Below are positions 1 to 10,171 of a stretch of 64,000 nt of DNA, piece after piece (within the stretch, counting starts at the first letter, position 1; each line of letters starts with the position of its first letter). Under the pieces are notes generated by a model. The model saw only the letters and a program-made list of their open reading frames with translations. It made no database searches and had not been told where the DNA came from. The position numbers were made by a program, and so were the translations under genes. This stretch comes from Cuneatibacter sp. NSJ-177 (GTDB lineage Bacteria > Bacillota > Clostridia > Lachnospirales > Lachnospiraceae): the NCBI RefSeq assembly GCF_022867805.1, contig NZ_JALIFO010000006.1, positions 620,001-684,000 on the forward strand, read 5' to 3'.

Positions 1-828
1 ACCTCCACGAGAACCCGCTGTGCCTTTGAGGTGGCGGGGATGGACTTGGGCATGGGGGTGACCTACCTGGATCCGGGCAGCTCTCAGATGGGGAATAAGG
101 AGAGCATTGCGGACACGGCGCGGGTGCTGGGCCGCATGTTCGACGGAATTGAGTACCGCGGGTATAAGCAGGATCTGGTGGAAGAGCTGGCGAAGTTCTC
201 TGGCGTACCGGTCTGGAACGGCCTGACCGATCAGTTCCATCCGACCCAGATGCTGGCGGATCTGCTGACCATCGAAGAGAAGCTGGGCCGTTTGAAAGGC
301 GTGAAATTCACCTATATGGGCGATGCCAGAAACAACATGGGCAATTCCCTGATGGTGGCCTGCGCGAAGATGGGCCTGCATTTTACGGCCTGCGCACCCA
401 AGGAGCTGTTCCCGGAGGAAAGCCTGGTGGAGGTCTGCAAAAAGCTGGCGGCGGAAAGCGGCGGCAGCGTGACCTTGACCGAGGATGTGGAAGCCGGCAC
501 CAAGGGAGCCGACGTGGTCTATACCGACATCTGGGTATCCATGGGCGAGCCCAAGGAGGTTTGGGAGACCAGAATTAAACTGCTGCAAAAATACCAGGTC
601 AATGCCAAGGTTATGGCGAACGCAGGTCCGGAGGCGATCTTTATGCACTGCCTGCCGTCCTTCCACGATACCAAGACAGCGATCGGCGAGGATATCCATC
701 AGAAATTTGGCCTGACCGAGATGGAGGTTTCCGACGAAGTCTTTGAGTCCAAGCAGTCGGTGGTATTTGACGAGGCGGAAAACCGGATGCACACGATTAA
801 AGCAGTGATCTACGCGACTCTTTGCTAG
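1..828 (+). CDS. arcB: Ornithine carbamoyltransferase, 5' truncated by window edge
   Basis: The reading frame is open from base 1 and begins inside the carbamoyl-phosphate site [10 protein letters not shown]. Further family motifs follow: [11 protein letters not shown] (ornithine/carbamoyl-phosphate site) and MHCLPSFHD near the C-terminus. The enzyme interconverts ornithine plus carbamoyl phosphate with citrulline in the cytoplasm. Roughly 50-60 N-terminal residues lie outside the window. The next gene is a YfcC-type carrier. That pairing suggests a catabolic role (arginine deiminase pathway, ArcB) rather than biosynthesis (ArgF), but motifs alone cannot separate the two, so the symbol is an inference. 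The family assignment is very secure. Confidence 0.95.
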   Translation, partial: TSTRTRCAFEVAGMDLGMGVTYLDPGSSQMGNKESIADTARVLGRMFDGIEYRGYKQDLVEELAKFSGVPVWNGLTDQFHPTQMLADLLTIEEKLGRLKGVKFTYMGDARNNMGNSLMVACAKMGLHFTACAPKELFPEESLVEVCKKLAAESGGSVTLTEDVEAGTKGADVVYTDIWVSMGEPKEVWETRIKLLQKYQVNAKVMANAGPEAIFMHCLPSFHDTKTAIGEDIHQKFGLTEMEVSDEVFESKQSVVFDEAENRMHTIKAVIYATLC

Positions 829-958
829 AAAAAAGCAGGGCCACCTGGGGCAAAATCGGGATAGACGGGGAAAGATTGAAACCGAGTCCCAGCCTACCGG
901 CGGCTGATGTAAAATAGATGCAGATTTTAGACGGTGCTGAAAGCAATCGGCGATGAGG

Positions 959-1038
959 CTGCCGCAAAACGATGAATTCCACAGGATAGGGACTATGGTT
1001 CAATCTTGTATGAAGCATTCGTTTTGCGGCAGTTTTTT
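959..1038 (+). terminator. Long-loop terminator-like hairpin after OTC gene
   Basis: CTGCCGCAAAACGA (959-972) is perfectly complementary to TCGTTTTGCGGCAG (1019-1032), and a T-run follows directly. The 46-nt loop is unusually long for a simple terminator. It sits 130 bp after the OTC stop, so it could also be an attenuator for the downstream carrier gene. Confidence 0.6.
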
Positions 1039-1046
1039 ATTCGATG

Positions 1047-1124
1047 ATGCGAAAATGTAGAGTAAGATGTCGTTGACGCAGCGCACTTGCGGTGCAGAAT
1101 TTTGCAGAGCGAAATTCTTTTTTT
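1047..1124 (+). repeat. Dispersed intergenic repeat, copy 1
   Basis: Bases 1064-1122 match the reverse complement of 14788-14846 at 52 of 59 positions with no gap (my count). The right end carries an imperfect palindrome, GAATTTTGCAGAGCGAAATTC, followed by seven T, so it resembles a terminator. It lies in the leader of the YfcC-type gene, about 110 bp before its start. A third, more diverged copy lies at 12934-12983. Confidence 0.65.
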
Positions 1125-1231
1125 GATGGTAAATAGGAGGAAATTATCGGCAGTACAGAAATGGATGATTCAGCGAAAACGGGGAAAACTAGGAAAAAGA
1201 AGTGTGGGCAACTGCACGGATGGAGGAAAAA

Positions 1232-2650
1232 ATGGAACATAAAAAACGAAAAGCGCTGCGGATGCCGACCGCCTACAGCATCCTTCTTTTGCTAATCATT
1301 TTCATTTCCTTGCTGACTCATCTGATTTCCGGAGTCCGGGGAGCCACCCTGGCGGAGGTGGTGATGGCAATTCCGGAAGGTTTTCTGGACGCCATCGACG
1401 TTTGCCTGTTTATCCTGATTCTGGGAGGATTCCTCGGAATGGTGGCGAAAACCGGCGCGTTGGACGCAGGAATTGCTTCTGTGGTCAGGCGTTTCCAAGG
1501 CCGTGAGATGGTTTTGATCCCTATTTTGATGCTCTTGTTCTCCCTGGGCGGAACCACTTACGGCATGGCGGAAGAAACCATGGCTTTCTATGCGCTGATT
1601 ACAGCGACCATGATTGCCGCAGGGTTTGATGCGATGGTCGGCGCGGCGACGATTTTGGTCGGGGCCGGCGTCGGCGTTCTGGGTTCTACGGTGAATCCTT
1701 TTGCGGTTTCCGCTGCAATTGACGCCTTAAAAAGTTCTGGAAACGGGATTGAGATCAACCAGGGTGTGATCATTTTAATCGGCGTGATTTTGTGGATCAC
1801 TTCCTTAGTGGTCGGTACGATCTTTGTCATGCGGTACGCCAAAAAGGTGAAATCTTCCGGGCATTCGATCTTAAGCCATGCCGAACAGCAGGCGGCTAAA
1901 GAAACCTACGGCGAGGGCGGTGACAAAGGCGGCGAGGCGGTGCCGGAAAAGCTGCCGAAACGCCAGCGTTTTGTTCTGGTGGTTTTCGCCCTTTCCTTTT
2001 TGATCATGGTCGTCAGCCTGATTCCCTGGGAGAGCTTTGGAGTGACCATTTTTCAGAATACTTCCCAACTGACCGGAATCAACCTGGGTGAATGGTATTT
2101 TCAGGAATTGCAGGCTTGGTTCCTTCTCTCCTCAATATTGATTGCGTTTGTGGCCAAGGTCCCGGAGCGAGAGGCAATCGGCGCATTCGTGTCCGGTGCA
2201 GCCGATATGATTGGCGTTGTATTTGTCATTGCGGTTTCCCGCGGGATCTCGGTGATCATGAGCACAACAGGTTTGGACCTCTATGTGCTTGATCACGCTT
2301 CGCGGGCTCTGGCGGATGTGTCGCCGATTTTGTTTGCCGTGGGCGGATACTTTATCTATATTGGCTTGTCCTTCTTGATCCCGTCCACCTCAGGTCTGGC
2401 CGCGGCATCGATTCCAACTTTCGGAGGATTGGCCGCCAGCTTGGGACTGTCCCCGGAGGTCATGATTATGATTTTCTGTGCGGCTTCCGGCGTGGTGAAT
2501 ATGGTAACGCCGACCAGCGCCGTGGTGATGGGCGGTCTTTCCATCTGCCGGATCGAGTGGCCCACCTGGCTGAAATTTGTGGGGAAGCTGCTGGTGGTGT
2601 TGATTGTGATCAATTTGATCATTCTTTCGGCAGCGATGTTGTTTTTCTAA
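1232..2650 (+). CDS. YfcC/DcuC-superfamily membrane carrier, probable arginine/ornithine or related antiporter
   Basis: This is a 472-residue polytopic membrane protein with about a dozen hydrophobic segments and a polar central loop near residues 210-240. Features typical of the YfcC family are the glycine-rich runs GGTTYGMAEE and the Thr/Ser/Pro stretch VNMVTPTSAVVMGG near the C-terminus. I chose ATG 1232 because GGAGG lies just upstream; an upstream GTG (1202) and ATG (1220) lack a suitable site. The position after ornithine carbamoyltransferase suggests amino-acid exchange, which is inference. The substrate is not shown by sequence. Confidence 0.8.
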   Translation: MEHKKRKALRMPTAYSILLLLIIFISLLTHLISGVRGATLAEVVMAIPEGFLDAIDVCLFILILGGFLGMVAKTGALDAGIASVVRRFQGREMVLIPILMLLFSLGGTTYGMAEETMAFYALITATMIAAGFDAMVGAATILVGAGVGVLGSTVNPFAVSAAIDALKSSGNGIEINQGVIILIGVILWITSLVVGTIFVMRYAKKVKSSGHSILSHAEQQAAKETYGEGGDKGGEAVPEKLPKRQRFVLVVFALSFLIMVVSLIPWESFGVTIFQNTSQLTGINLGEWYFQELQAWFLLSSILIAFVAKVPEREAIGAFVSGAADMIGVVFVIAVSRGISVIMSTTGLDLYVLDHASRALADVSPILFAVGGYFIYIGLSFLIPSTSGLAAASIPTFGGLAASLGLSPEVMIMIFCAASGVVNMVTPTSAVVMGGLSICRIEWPTWLKFVGKLLVVLIVINLIILSAAMLFF

Positions 2651-2661
2651 AATAATATCTG

Positions 2662-2703
2662 AAACAGGCTTTCCGGCCAGGAGATGAATGGAAAGCCTGT
2701 TTG
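2662..2703 (+). terminator. Stem-loop after YfcC-type gene
   Basis: AAACAGGCTTTCC pairs with GGAAAGCCTGTTT across a 15-nt loop, beginning 11 bp after the carrier stop. The T-run is short, so termination may be weak. It separates the carrier from the convergent glycosyltransferase gene. Confidence 0.6.
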
Positions 2704-2770
2704 TTGGTTGAACCAGGTGATGGAAAGATACGGAGGGAAGGACAGAGACTTGATTTCATAAATATCTCTG

Positions 2771-3841
2771 TCAAGCCTCTTTTTTTTGTGCGGCAAAATA
2801 GGAGCAGTTATAGAGATAGGCCGGATCATTTGGCTTTAGAGCTCCCGCTTTTTCGTTCCAAGTCTCAGCCTTTTCTCGTTCTCCCAGATGGTCATAGCAG
2901 ACGCACAGCTGCATGCAGGGGATATATCCATAACAGTCGATCTGGCAAAATCCTCCGTTTTGAGGGGCGGGATTGCTAGCGGCAGCAGTCTCATACCAGA
3001 ATGCGGCGGTCCGGTATTGTCCGTGGGAAAGGAAAACTTTTCCTATTTCGCAACAAATTTCGGCGCGCGGTACATCATAGGTGAAGCTGCGCAGCAAGGT
3101 GGCCAGGGCGGCGTCCGGTTTTCCAAGGCGTTCTTGACAGCGGCATAGGTCGAGGCAAGCGGAAATCTGATTTTCCACCCAGCCTTGCCCGCCATCTAAA
3201 AATTGGAGAAACGCCGCCTCGGCCGCCGTGTCGTCTCCATTGTACATGAGTTCACGGGCGTAATAAAATTGCTGACGGGAGTCGAGCGTTTTTCCATCCG
3301 CAAGCATTTTCCGGAAAATACGGAGGTTCCGTCCCTTTTCAGTAGGATGCAGCTTTCGATGTTCAATGTGGATGTCAAAATACCCGATACTTCCTTGAGG
3401 GACGATTATTTCGTGAATTTCACCGGTCCAATGATATTTCAGGGAAGTACGGACGATGCGTTCCCGGTAATAGGACAGAGTGGGATTTCCTTGTGCGTCA
3501 AATGCTACGTCGTATCGGAGAAAAGCCATATCGGTGGAAAGCGTTTCTTTGAGCTTTTGTAGTTGAAAACGGTTTTTTTCAGACAGATAATCGTCAGCGT
3601 CGAGCCACATGGTGTAATCCATGGTAGCCTTAGAAAAGGAAAAGTTGCGGGCGGCGGAGAAATCGTCACTCCACGGAAATTCATAAACATGAGTGGTAAA
3701 CTGTCTGGCAATATCCTGAGTTCTGTCGTCGGAACCAGTGTCTACAATGATGATTTCATCCGCAATTCCTTCCATACAGGACAAGCATCGTGCGAGAACG
3801 TCAGATTCATTTTTTACAATCATACAGAGACTCAAGGTCAT
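2771..3841 (-). CDS. SunS-like family 2 glycosyltransferase with C-terminal helical repeats
   Basis: 356 residues. The N-terminal GT-A domain shows [21 protein letters not shown] and the metal-binding WLDADD (about residues 80-85), as in GT2 enzymes of the SunS-like type. The second half is helical with TPR-like content (residues about 190-350). The start at 3841 is preceded by AGGAGG; an upstream in-frame ATG has no such site. It is the last gene of a three-gene minus-strand run: glycosyltransferase, collagen-like protein, glycosyltransferase. It is clearly homologous to the first of these (same motif order, same length). A plausible job is sugar transfer to threonines of the collagen-like protein, as known for spore collagen-like proteins of other Firmicutes; here that is inference. 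Confidence 0.85.
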   Translation of the reverse strand: MTLSLCMIVKNESDVLARCLSCMEGIADEIIIVDTGSDDRTQDIARQFTTHVYEFPWSDDFSAARNFSFSKATMDYTMWLDADDYLSEKNRFQLQKLKETLSTDMAFLRYDVAFDAQGNPTLSYYRERIVRTSLKYHWTGEIHEIIVPQGSIGYFDIHIEHRKLHPTEKGRNLRIFRKMLADGKTLDSRQQFYYARELMYNGDDTAAEAAFLQFLDGGQGWVENQISACLDLCRCQERLGKPDAALATLLRSFTYDVPRAEICCEIGKVFLSHGQYRTAAFWYETAAASNPAPQNGGFCQIDCYGYIPCMQLCVCYDHLGEREKAETWNEKAGALKPNDPAYLYNCSYFAAQKKEA

Positions 3842-3923
3842 ATTAAGGATCCTCCTGCTATCAAAAAATCCCACCGGAGCCGTGGGGCAATCTGCCTGCG
3901 GCTCCGGTGAGACAGTTTATAGG

Positions 3924-5222
<1,299 letters not shown>

Positions 5223-5235
5223 AGCATGAATCTCC

Positions 5236-6276
5236 TTAACGTTCTCTTTTTAGAATATGTTCGAAAGAAGGGTTGGTGTTCTTAAGACAAGTAACTTGCG
5301 GCCGATTCTCTAATTTTTCCTGACACAATTTTAGCTGCCGCAATGGGATTTCCCGGTAACATTCCGGAGCAGAAAACCCTCCCTTTTGGGTACAAAGCTG
5401 GGATTGTAGTGCCTGGCGGTACCACCACGCCGCCGTCTCATAGTTCCGGTGATCGATGAAATACTGCCCTAAATCACAGCAGATTTCTCCTCGCGGAATA
5501 TCATAGGAGAAACTTTTCAGGAGTGCTTCGGCGCGTTCCTCCTCTTTTCCGACGGCGCGATAGCATTCTGCCAGAATGCGGCAGGCTTCGATTTTGTTTT
5601 CCACCCATCCGTCCGGCCGGTCCAGAAAATGTAAAAAGATCTCGATGGCTTCCGCATACCTCCGGAAATAATACAGTTCCCTGGCATAATAAAACAAGTC
5701 TCTAGGAGAGAAGGTTTCTTTCTCGCGGCGCATCTCTTCATATATTTTTAGATTTCGATCCGTGTAGATGGTCGCCTCTTTTCGATGTTCAATGACAACG
5801 TCACCATAAAGAACCCTGCCGACGGGAGGGACGGCTTCATGGACCCGGCCGGAAAATCGATAACCGGCATGGTTTTTCCAGATTCGCTCTCGGTAAAAAG
5901 AACAAGAGGGGATTCCGGCCTGATCGAATCCCATCTCATATTTCAACATTACCAAATCAATGGAAGGGGTGAGTTTCTTTTTGAGCTCAATCAGCCGAAG
6001 CTGATTTTCCGGCGTCAAAACATCGTCCGCGTCCAGCCAGAAGCAATAGTCCATTTCTGCATGCGAAAGAGAATAATTGCGGGCGGCAGAAAAATCATTG
6101 CACCAAGGGAAGTCATAGATGCGGGAGGTAAATTGTCCGGCGATCTCTTTTGTCCGATCTTCGGATCCGGTGTCCACAATAATAATCTCATCAACCGCAT
6201 CCTGGACGTTTTTCAGACAGCGCGCTAAAACGCTCTCCTCATTTTTTACAATCATGCACAAACTGATCGTGGCCAT
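5236..6276 (-). CDS. SunS-like family 2 glycosyltransferase, first gene of the collagen cassette
   Basis: 346 residues, with the same architecture as the enzyme encoded at 2771-3841: [10 protein letters not shown] at the N-terminus, [20 protein letters not shown] and WLDADD, then a helical TPR-like C-terminal half. Both enzymes also share a [18 protein letters not shown]-type stretch, pointing to a duplication. Only 13 bp separate its stop from the collagen-like start, so the two are almost certainly co-transcribed. GGGGAA precedes the start. No transmembrane segment is evident, so it should act in the cytosol or mother cell. The sugar donor and acceptor are not determinable. Confidence 0.85.
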   Translation of the reverse strand: MATISLCMIVKNEESVLARCLKNVQDAVDEIIIVDTGSEDRTKEIAGQFTSRIYDFPWCNDFSAARNYSLSHAEMDYCFWLDADDVLTPENQLRLIELKKKLTPSIDLVMLKYEMGFDQAGIPSCSFYRERIWKNHAGYRFSGRVHEAVPPVGRVLYGDVVIEHRKEATIYTDRNLKIYEEMRREKETFSPRDLFYYARELYYFRRYAEAIEIFLHFLDRPDGWVENKIEACRILAECYRAVGKEEERAEALLKSFSYDIPRGEICCDLGQYFIDHRNYETAAWWYRQALQSQLCTQKGGFSAPECYREIPLRQLKLCQEKLENRPQVTCLKNTNPSFEHILKRER

Positions 6277-6437
6277 TATTTCCCCATAATTCGAATTTCT
6301 ATTTATTTTATTTCAAGCCTTGGGAATAGGTTCCGAAACAGAAGCGAAGAAATAAGGTTTTTGCTCTTTCTTTCGAAAAAAGGAGATTTTTATTTTAAAG
6401 GATCGGTATTTGGAAATGAAAACCAAGGATTCGACGC

Positions 6438-6474
6438 TTGCAATTTGCATTGTTTAAATGTATAATTATACTAA
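6438..6474 (+). promoter_or_regulatory. argR promoter with overlapping ARG-box-like palindrome
   Basis: TTGCAA (6438-6443), a 17-bp spacer and TATAAT (6461-6466) form a sigma-A promoter. The perfect palindrome GTATAATTATAC (6460-6471) covers the -10 and resembles an ARG box (6457-6474) with a few mismatches. A weaker related half follows near 6480. This fits autorepression by ArgR. Confidence 0.65.
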
Positions 6475-6536
6475 ATTAACGTATAAATTCTCTGCGCTTC
6501 GATAAGGCAGGGCCAGGGCAAGAAGCAGGAGGCAGC

Positions 6537-7037
6537 ATGACTTCCAAGGAAAAGAAAGATGGCAAAGATGCCAATAGCATGAAAATGACGCGGCGGGAAG
6601 CGATATTAAAGTTGATCGCAAGCGAAAAGATAGCAACGCAGAACGAGCTCTCCAAGCGGTTGGAGGAGGAAGGCTTTCCGGTAACGCAGGCCACGATTTC
6701 CAGGGACATCCGGGAACTGCGTCTGGTAAAGACAGCCAACAGCGACGGAGGCTATCATTATGAGGTCGGGAAACCTTCGGGGAAATATCACGCGCCGCAT
6801 AAATTTTATTCCATCTATCAGGCTGCGGTGCGGGATGTGGATTCGGCTCAGAATCTGGTGGTGATTCACAGCGATACAGGAATGGCTCAAGCGGTCTGTG
6901 CAACCATGGACGCGATGGAGTGGCCGGGAGTACTCGGTACAATCGCGGGCGATGATACGGTATTAGTGGTAACCAGAGATGAAGCGTGCGCCATGGAGTT
7001 GGTGCAGACCTTAAGAGAAATTCAAAAGGGGCAGTAA
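6537..7037 (+). CDS. argR: Arginine repressor
   Basis: 166 residues. The N-terminal winged helix (about residues 15-80) has TQNELSKRLEEEGFPVTQATISRDIREL, whose SR pair contacts DNA in this family. The C-terminal domain has GTIAGDDTVLVV, the arginine-binding and hexamerisation motif. It senses arginine and controls arginine synthesis and breakdown. AGGAGG sits 5 bp before the ATG. It is about 16 residues longer than usual at the N-terminus. It is not beside recN, its common partner in Firmicutes. The window also encodes ornithine carbamoyltransferase and a carrier that could be its targets. Confidence 0.95.
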   Translation: MTSKEKKDGKDANSMKMTRREAILKLIASEKIATQNELSKRLEEEGFPVTQATISRDIRELRLVKTANSDGGYHYEVGKPSGKYHAPHKFYSIYQAAVRDVDSAQNLVVIHSDTGMAQAVCATMDAMEWPGVLGTIAGDDTVLVVTRDEACAMELVQTLREIQKGQ

Positions 7038-7096
7038 AAAAGATTCGTTTGATTTGTCAAAAAGCCGTGTCAAGCGGTACAATAAGGAGGGGCTGT

Positions 7097-7861
7097 ATGA
7101 AGTTAGGCTTTATCGGGACGGGAATTATCAGCAGCGCGTTGGTGACCGGTTTCTGTGAAAGCGGCCGGGACGTGTCCGTACTTGTGTCTCCCAGAACGAA
7201 AGAACGGGCGGAAGCCTTGCGGGATCGATATCCAGATCAGGTGCGGATCGCCTTGGAGAATCAACAGATTGTGGACGAATCGGAATGGATTTTTTTAGCC
7301 GTGCTTCCGCAGCAGGCCATGAAGGTTTTGGAGGAGCTGCATTTTGGCCCGGAGAAGAAACTGATCAGCCTGGTTCCCTCCCTGGATATGGAGGAAGCGT
7401 CGAAGCTGACGGGACCGCTGGCTGTGTTTGCGGACGTGGTTCCGCTTCCCTTTGCAGCGAAGCGGATCGGCCCGGTGGTGTTATATCCGCCGGTTCCGGA
7501 GGTGAAAGAACTGCTTTCCATCCTGGGTACGGTTGTAGAAGCTGAGACGCGGGAGCAAATGTCGATCCTGCGCACTTCGACGGCCTTGATGAGCCCTTAT
7601 TACATGCTCTTGAGTAAAGTGGTATCCTGGTGCGAGTCCAAAGGACTTAAGGAAGAGAAGGCGAGGACTTATTTAACTTCCTATTGGGGAGCTTTGTCCC
7701 AGATGGCGGCGGAATTCCCAGGGCCTTTGGATGAATTGGCGAGGGAAGCGACTCCGGGGGGCCTGAACTGGCAGGCGCTGAATGATCTGGAAGAGAAAGG
7801 GGCGCTCGACGAGTGGCAGAAGGTTCTGGATCCGGTTTTAGAGCGCGTCAGAAAGAAGTAG
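7097..7861 (+). CDS. Pyrroline-5-carboxylate reductase-like NADP-dependent protein
   Basis: 254 residues. The N-terminal Rossmann motif GFIGTGIISSALVTGF and the overall length match the P5C reductase family, and the AREATPGGLNWQALNDLEEKGA stretch near the C-terminus resembles the ProC active-site helix. The start at 7097 has AAGGAGG 6 bp upstream. A more canonical ProC is encoded at 55645-56442, so this is a divergent paralogue, possibly acting on another imino acid. It follows argR by 59 bp and may belong to the same arginine/ornithine/proline metabolic unit. Family is fairly sure; substrate is uncertain. Confidence 0.75.
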   Translation: MKLGFIGTGIISSALVTGFCESGRDVSVLVSPRTKERAEALRDRYPDQVRIALENQQIVDESEWIFLAVLPQQAMKVLEELHFGPEKKLISLVPSLDMEEASKLTGPLAVFADVVPLPFAAKRIGPVVLYPPVPEVKELLSILGTVVEAETREQMSILRTSTALMSPYYMLLSKVVSWCESKGLKEEKARTYLTSYWGALSQMAAEFPGPLDELAREATPGGLNWQALNDLEEKGALDEWQKVLDPVLERVRKK

Positions 7862-7875
7862 GATAGGTATAGCAG

Positions 7876-8058
7876 ATGGAAGAGGAACAAGAAGAGATTG
7901 TCAGCGGATATTGCCGGGCCTGGAATCAGAGCCGAACGGTTGTCTGCGAGTACCGGGAAAGCAGAGAAGGGATTTTGTTGGTGACGGACTGCGATTATCC
8001 TAACTGTGTACACAGCGGGAGCTGTGAGGTAATAAAGAAGGTCCGTCAGGACGTATAG
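7876..8058 (+). CDS. Small Cys-rich protein of unknown function
   Basis: 60 residues, acidic at the N-terminus, with five cysteines in a pattern that could bind a metal: one near residue 13, one near 24, then CDYPNC and a further Cys six residues on. It begins 14 bp after the P5C-reductase-like gene, and the upstream ribosome site is weak. I do not recognise the function. Short Cys-rich proteins of this type are common in Clostridia. It is kept because of spacing, frame integrity and the ordered cysteine pattern. Confidence 0.55.
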   Translation: MEEEQEEIVSGYCRAWNQSRTVVCEYRESREGILLVTDCDYPNCVHSGSCEVIKKVRQDV

Positions 8059-8128
8059 GATAAGCGGATCTGGCCGGGCGGAAGAAACGAGAGTAACGAT
8101 TGAATGCGGTTTAGCCGCAAGATCTATC

Positions 8129-8171
8129 AGGGATGCTGGGAAGGAAAAAGCCGGTTCCAGCGTCCCTTTTT
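8129..8171 (+). terminator. Rho-independent terminator
   Basis: AGGGATGCTGG pairs with CCAGCGTCCCT (one G-T wobble) and is followed by TTTTTA. It ends the argR-to-small-Cys-protein unit. Confidence 0.75.
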
Positions 8172-8281
8172 ATTACACAAGAATCTTCCGAAGGGGATTT
8201 TCTCGTTGTTTGAGCGCGGGAACCAAAGGGAGCATGGATTGAGGGCGGTTTCAGAATAACGATTGACAGGAGTGAGAAGAT

Positions 8282-8998
8282 TTGAAAAGTTCCGAAGCAC
8301 AGCGAAAAGGAAGAGGGATGGCATCTGACGAAGACGTCAGTTCGATGGCGGATTTATCGGTGGAAGAGTGGATCGGAATCCTGCATGGCAGCGAGCCGGT
8401 AAAAAGGACTGCCGCCGCGGTTTGTCTTGGTTCTGCCGTCGGTCAGGCAGACGGCGAATTGCTGGCGCAGCTGTCAAAGGAGACATGCCTTTATACTCGC
8501 CTCGCCATCTGCGAGAGCCTGGAACGCGGGGGGAGGGAGACGGCAAGGAAGATGGCTGCCAGCCTGGGAAAGATCGGGAGCAATCAGCACAAAAAACTTC
8601 CGGCACGGGTATCGGCAAAGAAATCTTTTCCTCTGCCCAGGGACCTGATGGCCCGCAGCCTGGGAAAAATGGATACTTCGGTTTTTCCTGTGCTGCTGGA
8701 AGTCCTGGAGAAAGGTAAAACCGAACAGATCTTAGAATGCCTGGACGCGGTCGGCTATCTGGCTTTCTATCACCGAGAATTGGATACAGAGGAAAATGGC
8801 AGGAAAGTCATGTCCGTCTCCGACAGGCTGGGGGATAATCCGATGATTCAATGGAAATTGATTTTGTGCCTGTCTGCTTTTTCCTGCTGGGAGAGCAGAT
8901 CCTACTTATCCCGATTTGCGGGGGAGCCTTCGATCCTGGGGGAGGAAGCCAGGCGCTCCCTTCACATTTTGGAAAGCCGCCCGTCCGATATAGTTTGA
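8282..8998 (+). CDS. Hypothetical HEAT-repeat-like protein
   Basis: 238 residues, mostly amphipathic helices, with HEAT/PBS-like phrases such as VKRTAAAVCLGSAVG and TRLAICESLERGG at regular spacing. No signal peptide or membrane segment. TTG 8282 follows GGAGTGAG; an in-frame ATG at 8318 is an alternative start. HEAT-like folds usually serve protein binding, and no catalytic motif is visible. It stands alone between a terminator and the cobalt operon promoter, and its stop codon overlaps the -35 element of that promoter. Function unknown. Confidence 0.65.
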   Translation: MKSSEAQRKGRGMASDEDVSSMADLSVEEWIGILHGSEPVKRTAAAVCLGSAVGQADGELLAQLSKETCLYTRLAICESLERGGRETARKMAASLGKIGSNQHKKLPARVSAKKSFPLPRDLMARSLGKMDTSVFPVLLEVLEKGKTEQILECLDAVGYLAFYHRELDTEENGRKVMSVSDRLGDNPMIQWKLILCLSAFSCWESRSYLSRFAGEPSILGEEARRSLHILESRPSDIV

Positions 8999-9023
8999 CA
9001 TTTTTTGGCGAATACGCTAGAAT
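8995..9023 (+). promoter_or_regulatory. Sigma-A promoter of the cobalt operon
   Basis: TTGACA (8995-9000), a 17-bp spacer and TAGAAT (9018-9023). The -35 overlaps the stop of the upstream gene. Transcripts from here run through the cobalamin riboswitch. Confidence 0.75.
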
Positions 9024-9105
9024 GAAAAATAGCTTCAGGATGAAGCAAAGTTCGGGCTACCGTCGTTTTATGAGCGGCGGAGGAGCGCATTAAAAAGAAA
9101 TGGAA

Positions 9106-9268
9106 TGTGATAGGTGCCTGTGTTCTTTCATCGCACAGGAGAATAGGGAAGCGGGTGAAATTCCTGCACGGTCGCGCCGCTGTAAAAGGCAGGGACATTC
9201 AAAAAGCCACTGGGTAACCGGGAAGGCGAATGTTCGGGATGCCTTGAGTCAGAAGACCTGCCTGTCAC
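9106..9268 (+). promoter_or_regulatory. Cobalamin (AdoCbl) riboswitch aptamer
   Basis: Conserved blocks occur in the canonical order: GGTGCC at the 5' side, GAATAGGGAAGCGGGTG, a pseudo-conserved TCCTGCACGGTCGC segment, the B12 box GCCACTG (9206-9212), GGGAAGGC, and the closing GAGTCAGAAGACCTGCC. It precedes cbiM, a cobalt importer. High adenosylcobalamin should favour the terminator at 9345-9368 and turn the operon off. Confidence 0.95.
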
Positions 9269-9344
9269 ATGAAATTGGCATTCAGTTACGAACGATGGCT
9301 GGGTGTTGGGCAGAAAAAAGCGTGCCTGCTTTTTATGTCCGGAC

Positions 9345-9368
9345 GCCTGCTGACGCAGGCTTTTTTTT
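9345..9368 (+). terminator. Riboswitch expression-platform terminator
   Basis: GCCTGC, a TGAC loop, GCAGGC and eight T lie between the aptamer and cbiM. A compact terminator here is the expected output switch of the cobalamin riboswitch. Confidence 0.85.
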
Positions 9369-9421
9369 CGGCCGGAGATCGGGTCGGCCTCCGCCGTAAA
9401 ATCAGGTGAAAGGAGAAAAAA

Positions 9422-10159
9422 ATGACCAAACTGCAAAAGAAATTTGTCTTTGCGGCCGGCGCACTGGCGGTGCTGGTCGGATTCTCGCCCTCGGTGCAGG
9501 CCATGCACATCATGGAGGGATATCTGCCGGGAGGCTACTGTGTGCTCTGGGGAGCCCTTTGCCTGCCGTTTTTAATCGCGGGTTTTTTCTCGATTCGGAA
9601 AAAACTCAATGAGAACCGCCGGTCCTTGACGGTTCTGGCAATGGCCGGCGCCTTTATCTTCGTGATTTCCTCGCTGAAGATTCCTTCGGTAACCGGAAGC
9701 TGCTCCCACATGACCGGAACTGGGCTGGGCGCAATTTTATTTGGACCTGCCGCGGTCAGCATTCTCGGCATCATTGTCCTGCTGTTTCAGGCGATCCTGC
9801 TGGCCCATGGCGGGCTGACCACCCTTGGAGCCAATACCTTTTCCATGGCGATTGCCGGACCGCTGGTCTCTTTTGGTGTGTATCAGCTTTGCCGGAAGTT
9901 AAAGGTAAACCGGTTGGTGGGAATCTTTCTGGCGGCGTTTCTTGGGGATCTGTTTACCTACTGCGTGACGGCCGGACAGCTCGCGATCGCTCACCACGCC
10001 GATACCACGTTTTTCGGCGCGCTTGGGGAATTCATGCTGGTATTTGCGCCGACTCAGCTGCCGCTCGCCGTCATTGAAGGACTGCTGACCGTCGTTGTCA
10101 TGATGGCGCTGGAAAACTATGCCAAGCCGGAGCTGAAGGCAATCGGCTTTTTGAAATAA
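9422..10159 (+). CDS. cbiM: Cobalt ECF transporter substrate-binding membrane protein CbiM
   Basis: 245 residues. A signal-like N-terminus ends at SVQA (residue 27), exposing Met-His-Ile-Met-Glu-Gly, the conserved N-terminal metal-binding motif of CbiM. About six more hydrophobic segments follow. [18 protein letters not shown] and [14 protein letters not shown] are family signatures. It is the membrane component that captures Co2+ for import. AAGGAG lies upstream. First gene of cbiM-cbiN-cbiQ-cbiO/K, controlled by the cobalamin riboswitch. Confidence 0.95.
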   Translation: MTKLQKKFVFAAGALAVLVGFSPSVQAMHIMEGYLPGGYCVLWGALCLPFLIAGFFSIRKKLNENRRSLTVLAMAGAFIFVISSLKIPSVTGSCSHMTGTGLGAILFGPAAVSILGIIVLLFQAILLAHGGLTTLGANTFSMAIAGPLVSFGVYQLCRKLKVNRLVGIFLAAFLGDLFTYCVTAGQLAIAHHADTTFFGALGEFMLVFAPTQLPLAVIEGLLTVVVMMALENYAKPELKAIGFLK

Positions 10160-10171
10160 GGAGGGGGAAAA

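Noticed and set aside
1-828. Aspartate carbamoyltransferase or putrescine carbamoyltransferase for the first gene
   Set aside because: The HCLP motif and the [10 protein letters not shown] site with ornithine-type neighbours fit ornithine carbamoyltransferase better.
7097-7861. Calling this gene proC
   Set aside because: It lacks the clear C-terminal PGG-type signature context of the gene at 55645 and is more divergent; a family-level call is safer.
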